Source: Mactra quadrangularis
Taxonomy: Eukaryota > Mollusca > Bivalvia > Venerida > Mactridae
Direction: 5' to 3'
Length of the DNA: 64,000 nt
Assembly: GCA_025267735.1 (NCBI GenBank)
Contig: CM046298.1
Span: forward strand, 42,293,917 to 42,357,916
A program made the translations under genes and the position numbers. The notes beneath the pieces are model-generated. The model saw nothing but the letters and a program-made list of their open reading frames with translations. It was not told where the DNA came from and did not search any database. Below, in pieces: positions 59,964 through 64,000 of this stretch. Within the stretch, counting starts at the first letter, position 1, and every line of letters starts with the position of its first letter.

Positions 59964-61402
59964 TGGTGGCATATTTCTGCCATAAGATAACCACATTAAC
60001 TAAGTACAGTCAACTCTCGTTATCTCGACTTAGTTGGGACCATTGGAAAATAATCGAGATAACGAAAAGTCGAGACAAACAAGATAAACGAAATTTTCTA
60101 AGGGAGGTTATTCCGATGTCTTCAGTAGCAGTTTTACCTGTTCAGAGAGTGTAGTTTAGAATAATCGCTTTGCTGCAGCTGTGAATAGGGTTTTACCATA
60201 AACTTGTACTCTAAAGGTTTTGTGACACTGTTACCGCTGGCAAAGTTACCTCTCGACAAGTTATAGAACGAAATCGCGTATTTTCCGAAAATCTACTTTC
60301 GGTTTCTACTATTTCACTGACTGTATCTCGAAAGAACGACTAACCAAGCGTATATTATTCAGAATATTCGTATCCAGTCAGATAAATTGTGTGTGTATAT
60401 GTTTGACGTCATACACTATTTCGTACAACCACAGCACCGTCATCGTGTACGTCGGCTTTTCTTTGATAATTTTGAGTAGTTGCAGATAATATCCAGTTGT
60501 GTGTGAGAAGAGTAGTTGACTATTACGTCACGAAAAAATATAGACTTGAACTACAAAAATGTCGGCATATCTTTTAAATGCGTGTCTTTCTATTATCGAT
60601 CCATAACAGTTGTAAAAATCGTTTTTCCAACAGGTCTTTAGAGGGATTAATTTATCATGCAAAGAAGATGCAGTACATTTATATCAACTTAAATGACGAA
60701 ATATAATAATAAAAATAAACGAAAAATATTTGTTTCTTATTTTTATTGGACAAAATATTCATTAAACAAAATTAATGAACACAAAAAAAATAACGAGTAT
60801 CGCAGTGTTTTTTGTAATGAAGCACATGATTGTAAGAACGCATTTTGATATCTTTACACTCAATTTTGACATCTGTCAATTAACTCTCGACTTATGCAAC
60901 GATGGTTTCATTCATGTCAATTAGTTTGTATATTTAAATGACATGTTAATTCAATATTGACACGTTCTTTTAACAGATTATCTATACAGTCGCTAATCGA
61001 TAAACAATGGACGTGTGCTATTTTTCGCACCTCAACGGATCGCCGATAATATCTTTGTGTAGTCGACTTAAACATTATAATTTTATAGTAAAATAACACT
61101 TTGGGACTCAAATTTATAATCGAGAGAGCGAAAATGTCGAGACAAAAAGATCGAGTCAAACATGATTTTTTCATATAGATAAAGAAGGAAAAAAATCGGG
61201 ACTTTTGATTTTCAATCGAGACAACGAAATGTCGACACAAGAGTAGTCGAGATAATGCGAATTGACTGTAGTTAATTAAGATGTTAGTTACGGTAACTAG
61301 TTAACCACTTGACTTAAGATATTGACTAGTTACCGTAACTAGTTAATATCTTAATTAACTAGTCAGTTATGTGGTTATCTGATGGCAGAAATATGCCACC
61401 AA
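59964..61402. mobile_element. Palindrome-type element split by a TA-flanked insertion
   Basis: The outer ends are ATGGTGGCATATTTCTGCCA (59,964) and TGGCAGAAATATGCCACCA (to 61,402), as in 25,120-25,836. The interior palindromes use TAGTTACCGTAACTA. The 1.26-kb element 60,007-61,268 is inserted near its left end. Confidence 0.72.
60007..61268. mobile_element. Tc1/mariner-like (pogo-type) non-autonomous element
   Basis: The ends CAGTCAACTCTCGTTATCTC and GAGATAATGCGAATTGACTG are inverted repeats. They are flanked by TA (60,005-60,006 and 61,269-61,270). CAGT-type ends with a TA site are typical of pogo/Tigger-like elements. Further TCGAGAYAA words lie inside both ends. No transposase frame is intact. 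Confidence 0.8.
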
Positions 61403-61479
61403 AAATCGCTAACAGGAAAAAAGTTAATTAGTTTCATAACTAGTCAACCACTTGAATAACTGGAAGGTATGTCGCTGGT

Positions 61480-62005
61480 TCATGTGTTCGTAAGGTGGTT
61501 ATCTAGTTACATAACTACATGATCTTAATTTCTCACCATTTATTGTTCGTTTTTTCTCAACTGTCAAAACATGAATAATTTCACGGTGAATGCGTTTGTT
61601 AAAATTATTGTCGTAATACACCCACGATTTCCTGAAAGTGTGTATTATGATCGAGTAAAGCTTCTTATGCCGTATGATAAGTTTTAGTCAAGATATTTTA
61701 ATAAAAATTAGGCCGCCAGTACAAAAACAATGCATTCAGTCACCGTGAAATTATTCAAGCTTTGGCAGATGAGAAAAAACGGACAATAACTAAATCGCTA
61801 ACTGGCTAGTACTTAACATGTTACATAACTAGTTGACCACATGATTAACTTGTAAGTTTTAAGTAATTATACAGTTAAATATCTAGACAACCACTTTCTA
61901 GTTAGGGATTTCATAAAGGCGGTAAGTGATTAACTAGTTACGTAACTAGTTAACAACATAATTTGTAACTTGTTATTCTGATGGCAAAAATATGACACCA
62001 TACTA
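61480..62005. mobile_element. Second palindrome-type element, interrupted
   Basis: Contains GTTACATAACTAGTTGACCA-type palindromes and ends in ATGGCAAAAATATGACACCAT, a decayed version of the ATGGTGGCA end. The MITE at 61,543-61,786 sits inside. The left limit is unclear. Confidence 0.55.
61543..61786. mobile_element. MITE, TTGTTCG/CGGACAA ends, second copy
   Basis: Nearly identical to 4,252-4,498 and flanked by TA (61,541-61,542 and 61,787-61,788). Confidence 0.85.
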
Positions 62006-62009
62006 ATAT

Positions 62010-63510
62010 ATGACAGTAAGAATGCAATATAAACTAGGTATATAACGTATTTGGTTACAAAGGTAATTAATCAAAATAAGAAAACTATATTTTAATTAAA
62101 TTTATATGTTGTATTTAACAAACATATGTTAGGAACATGACATATTTATTACATTTATATAACAGCTTCTTGTTTACAGATTTGGTTAAATCATTTTAAA
62201 ATCTAAGAATTACGATATTTTGTGATTAAATTATACATATTTCTAATATTTAAGACAAACTAATGTTTCACTAATGTAGTGAGTAAATTAATGATAATGT
62301 GAGCTCAAAAACAATCATGATACAGCCCATCAGTATTGACCTAGCACTCATTTAATTCTCATTTGAAATCATAAGTTACGGAGTTAGATCTTCACTAATT
62401 TATTTCACTTCAGTTGCGAAACAAGTTCATACAACTTAGATTATTGACTCTTGGGGCGAGTTCACTTCCTGATTCCCGAGTACTCAGTGACCTAGCAAAA
62501 AAAAAATTCTTGCTCAGGAAAACAGTGGAGTACGTTCTAGATGTGATTTTAACCAACTTAGAGATGGCCACCTAAGGATTACCAGTCCAGCATTGTTATC
62601 ACTTAACAACGCCAGTTTCGTGTCGCTACGTATTCGGTCATAAATACCGCTTATATTGAATGACCAAGAAATTGGATTTAAAAATCTAGCGTTTTCTAGA
62701 TCTAAATTAAGATCTACGTAAGTTTCCAAATATGCTTGCATTGGGTACAGATTTAAATGTTTCGAATATATCATACAACACATACCTTGTACGCACTTCC
62801 CAGTAAAAATATCCTTCATAAACAAAATGTAAAACATTTACATAAGAATTCAAGCAAATATAAAAATATATATAAAAATCACATACCTTAATATTTCAAT
62901 GTTAAAATCTCAAAAACTCCGCATGACATAAAAATATAATCCTTGAATACAATCTATTCATAAAGATATTGCTTTACAAATAAATCACGATTACTGCCGA
63001 CTTCACTGGGATATACTTGAGTTATTTTCAAATCTTGCCTTAGATTTTATCTTGTATACATATTTTTAAGCGAGTTATATTAAGTTACATAATGCATGAT
63101 TATACGTATTTGTCTATGAATGCATGTTAACGATTAAAAACTATCCTGTAACATGGACTGTTGAAATGCTCGGTTTACTGCGCGATGTATAATTTTACTG
63201 TAGAAAGTGAACTGATTTGGTCATTTTTTCTGCTGGAGATAAGACAGTCCTCTTGGTAGGCTACGCACCCTAGTGAGTTGTGCCCATTCCAGTGGATCTA
63301 ACTAAATTGGTTACGACCCTTTCATTCAATTGACTCTACCCGTACATCGTTTTTAATCCACCCTTTTTTCAACAGTCATAATATACCACTCTGTAATCAA
63401 TTCTACGCTATAATTATGACATGAAGAGTTATGGTCAGTGCCGAGTAAATGTGATTTGAAGTCAGCTACCTTAACTGAACACAGAAGAGAATCGTTCTGT
63501 TACTCACTAC
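62010..63510. other. No gene recognised
   Basis: AT-rich unique sequence. A 107-codon minus-strand frame (62,514-62,837) has no domain I recognise and no clear splice context. Confidence 0.4.
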
Positions 63511-63512
63511 TG

Positions 63513-64000
63513 CTAAGTTAACTCTGTCTTGGAGTACAGCCCGGTACGTCCCGGTACGACACCGAGGCAAACCTTAGTTAACTCTGTCTTGGAGTACAGC
63601 CCGGTACGTCCCGATACGACTCCGAGGCAAACCTTAGTTAACTCTGTCTTGGAGTACAGCCCGGTACGTCCCGGTACGACACCGAGGCAAACCTTAGTTA
63701 ACTCTGTCTTGGAGTACAGCCCGGTACGTCCCGGTACGACACCGAGGCAAACCTTAGTTAACTCTGTCTTGGAGTACAGCCCGGTACGTCCCGATACGAC
63801 TCCGAGGCAAACCTTAGTTAACTCTGTCTTGGAGTACAGCCCGGTACGTCCCGGTACGACTCCGAGGCAAACCTTAGTTAACTCTGTCTTGGAGTACAGC
63901 CCGGTACGTCCCGGTACGACACCGAGGCAAACCTTAGTTAACTCTGTCTTGGAGTACAGCCCGGTACGTCCCGGTACGACACCGAGGAAAACCTTAGTTA
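63513..64000. repeat. 60-bp satellite, runs off the window
   Basis: At least eight copies of a 60-bp unit contain TTAACTCTGTCTTGGAGTAC and CCCGGTACG. It is almost perfectly regular. The variable sites are CCGGTACG/CCGATACG, GACACCG/GACTCCG and one GAGGAAAAC. The unit is GC-richer than its surroundings. On the minus strand one frame is open through the whole array. Confidence 0.95.

Noticed and set aside
60917..61240. 107-codon minus-strand frame as a transposase remnant
   Set aside because: It overlaps the inverted terminal region of the TA-flanked element and shows no DDE-type motif.
62514..62837. 107-codon minus-strand frame
   Set aside because: Composition is plausible, but I recognise no domain and see no neighbouring exons. 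Frames of this length are expected by chance in 64 kb.

Overview
The window looks like nuclear DNA from a bivalve mollusc. It is AT-rich, has long stretches without genes, and its only clear protein-coding genes have metazoan GT-AG introns. Those genes encode secreted C1q-domain proteins, a family expanded in bivalves. tRNA-derived SINEs, a 5S-rRNA-like sequence and many short inverted-repeat DNA transposons also fit a mollusc. The species cannot be named from sequence alone.

Layout. 1-6,270: no gene recognised; several non-autonomous DNA transposons, including a hAT-type element with an exact 8-bp target duplication at 3,407-3,876. 6,270-25,440: a tandem array of three C1q-domain genes on the + strand (9,184-11,635; 13,175-15,688; 20,687-23,194). 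Each has three exons joined by phase-1 introns and encodes signal peptide, coiled coil and globular C1q head (285, 285 and 284 residues). The genes sit in segmental duplicates whose joints fall inside mobile elements, and private or shared insertions allow the duplication order to be read. 25,440-40,730: no recognised gene; minisatellites, several MITE families and two larger inverted-repeat elements (33,581-34,770 and 35,514-37,165). 40,733-43,437: an element with 25-bp terminal inverted repeats and a 4-bp target duplication that contains a second repeat family.

43,558-52,296 is the most striking object: an 8.7-kb foldback element. Its two arms (about 3.2 and 4.3 kb) are inverted arrays of a ~97-bp satellite-like monomer built on a 12-bp sub-repeat. 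The outer ~180 bp of each arm match closely, and the whole is flanked by a perfect 8-bp direct repeat (TTTTTGTA). The spacer holds a candidate two-exon gene fragment and a SINE with its own target duplication.

52,305-63,510: no recognised gene; a second copy of the 41.5-kb repeat carrying a 5S-rRNA-like insertion, and a nested cluster of TA-flanked elements and palindromic-repeat elements at 59.9-62.0 kb. 63,513-64,000: a homogeneous 60-bp satellite that runs off the window end.

The three C1q proteins are probably secreted pattern-recognition lectins. Copy 2 differs from copy 3 in the C1q exon by 11 replacement changes and no silent ones by eye, which suggests diversifying selection. Most of the remaining DNA is transposon-derived.
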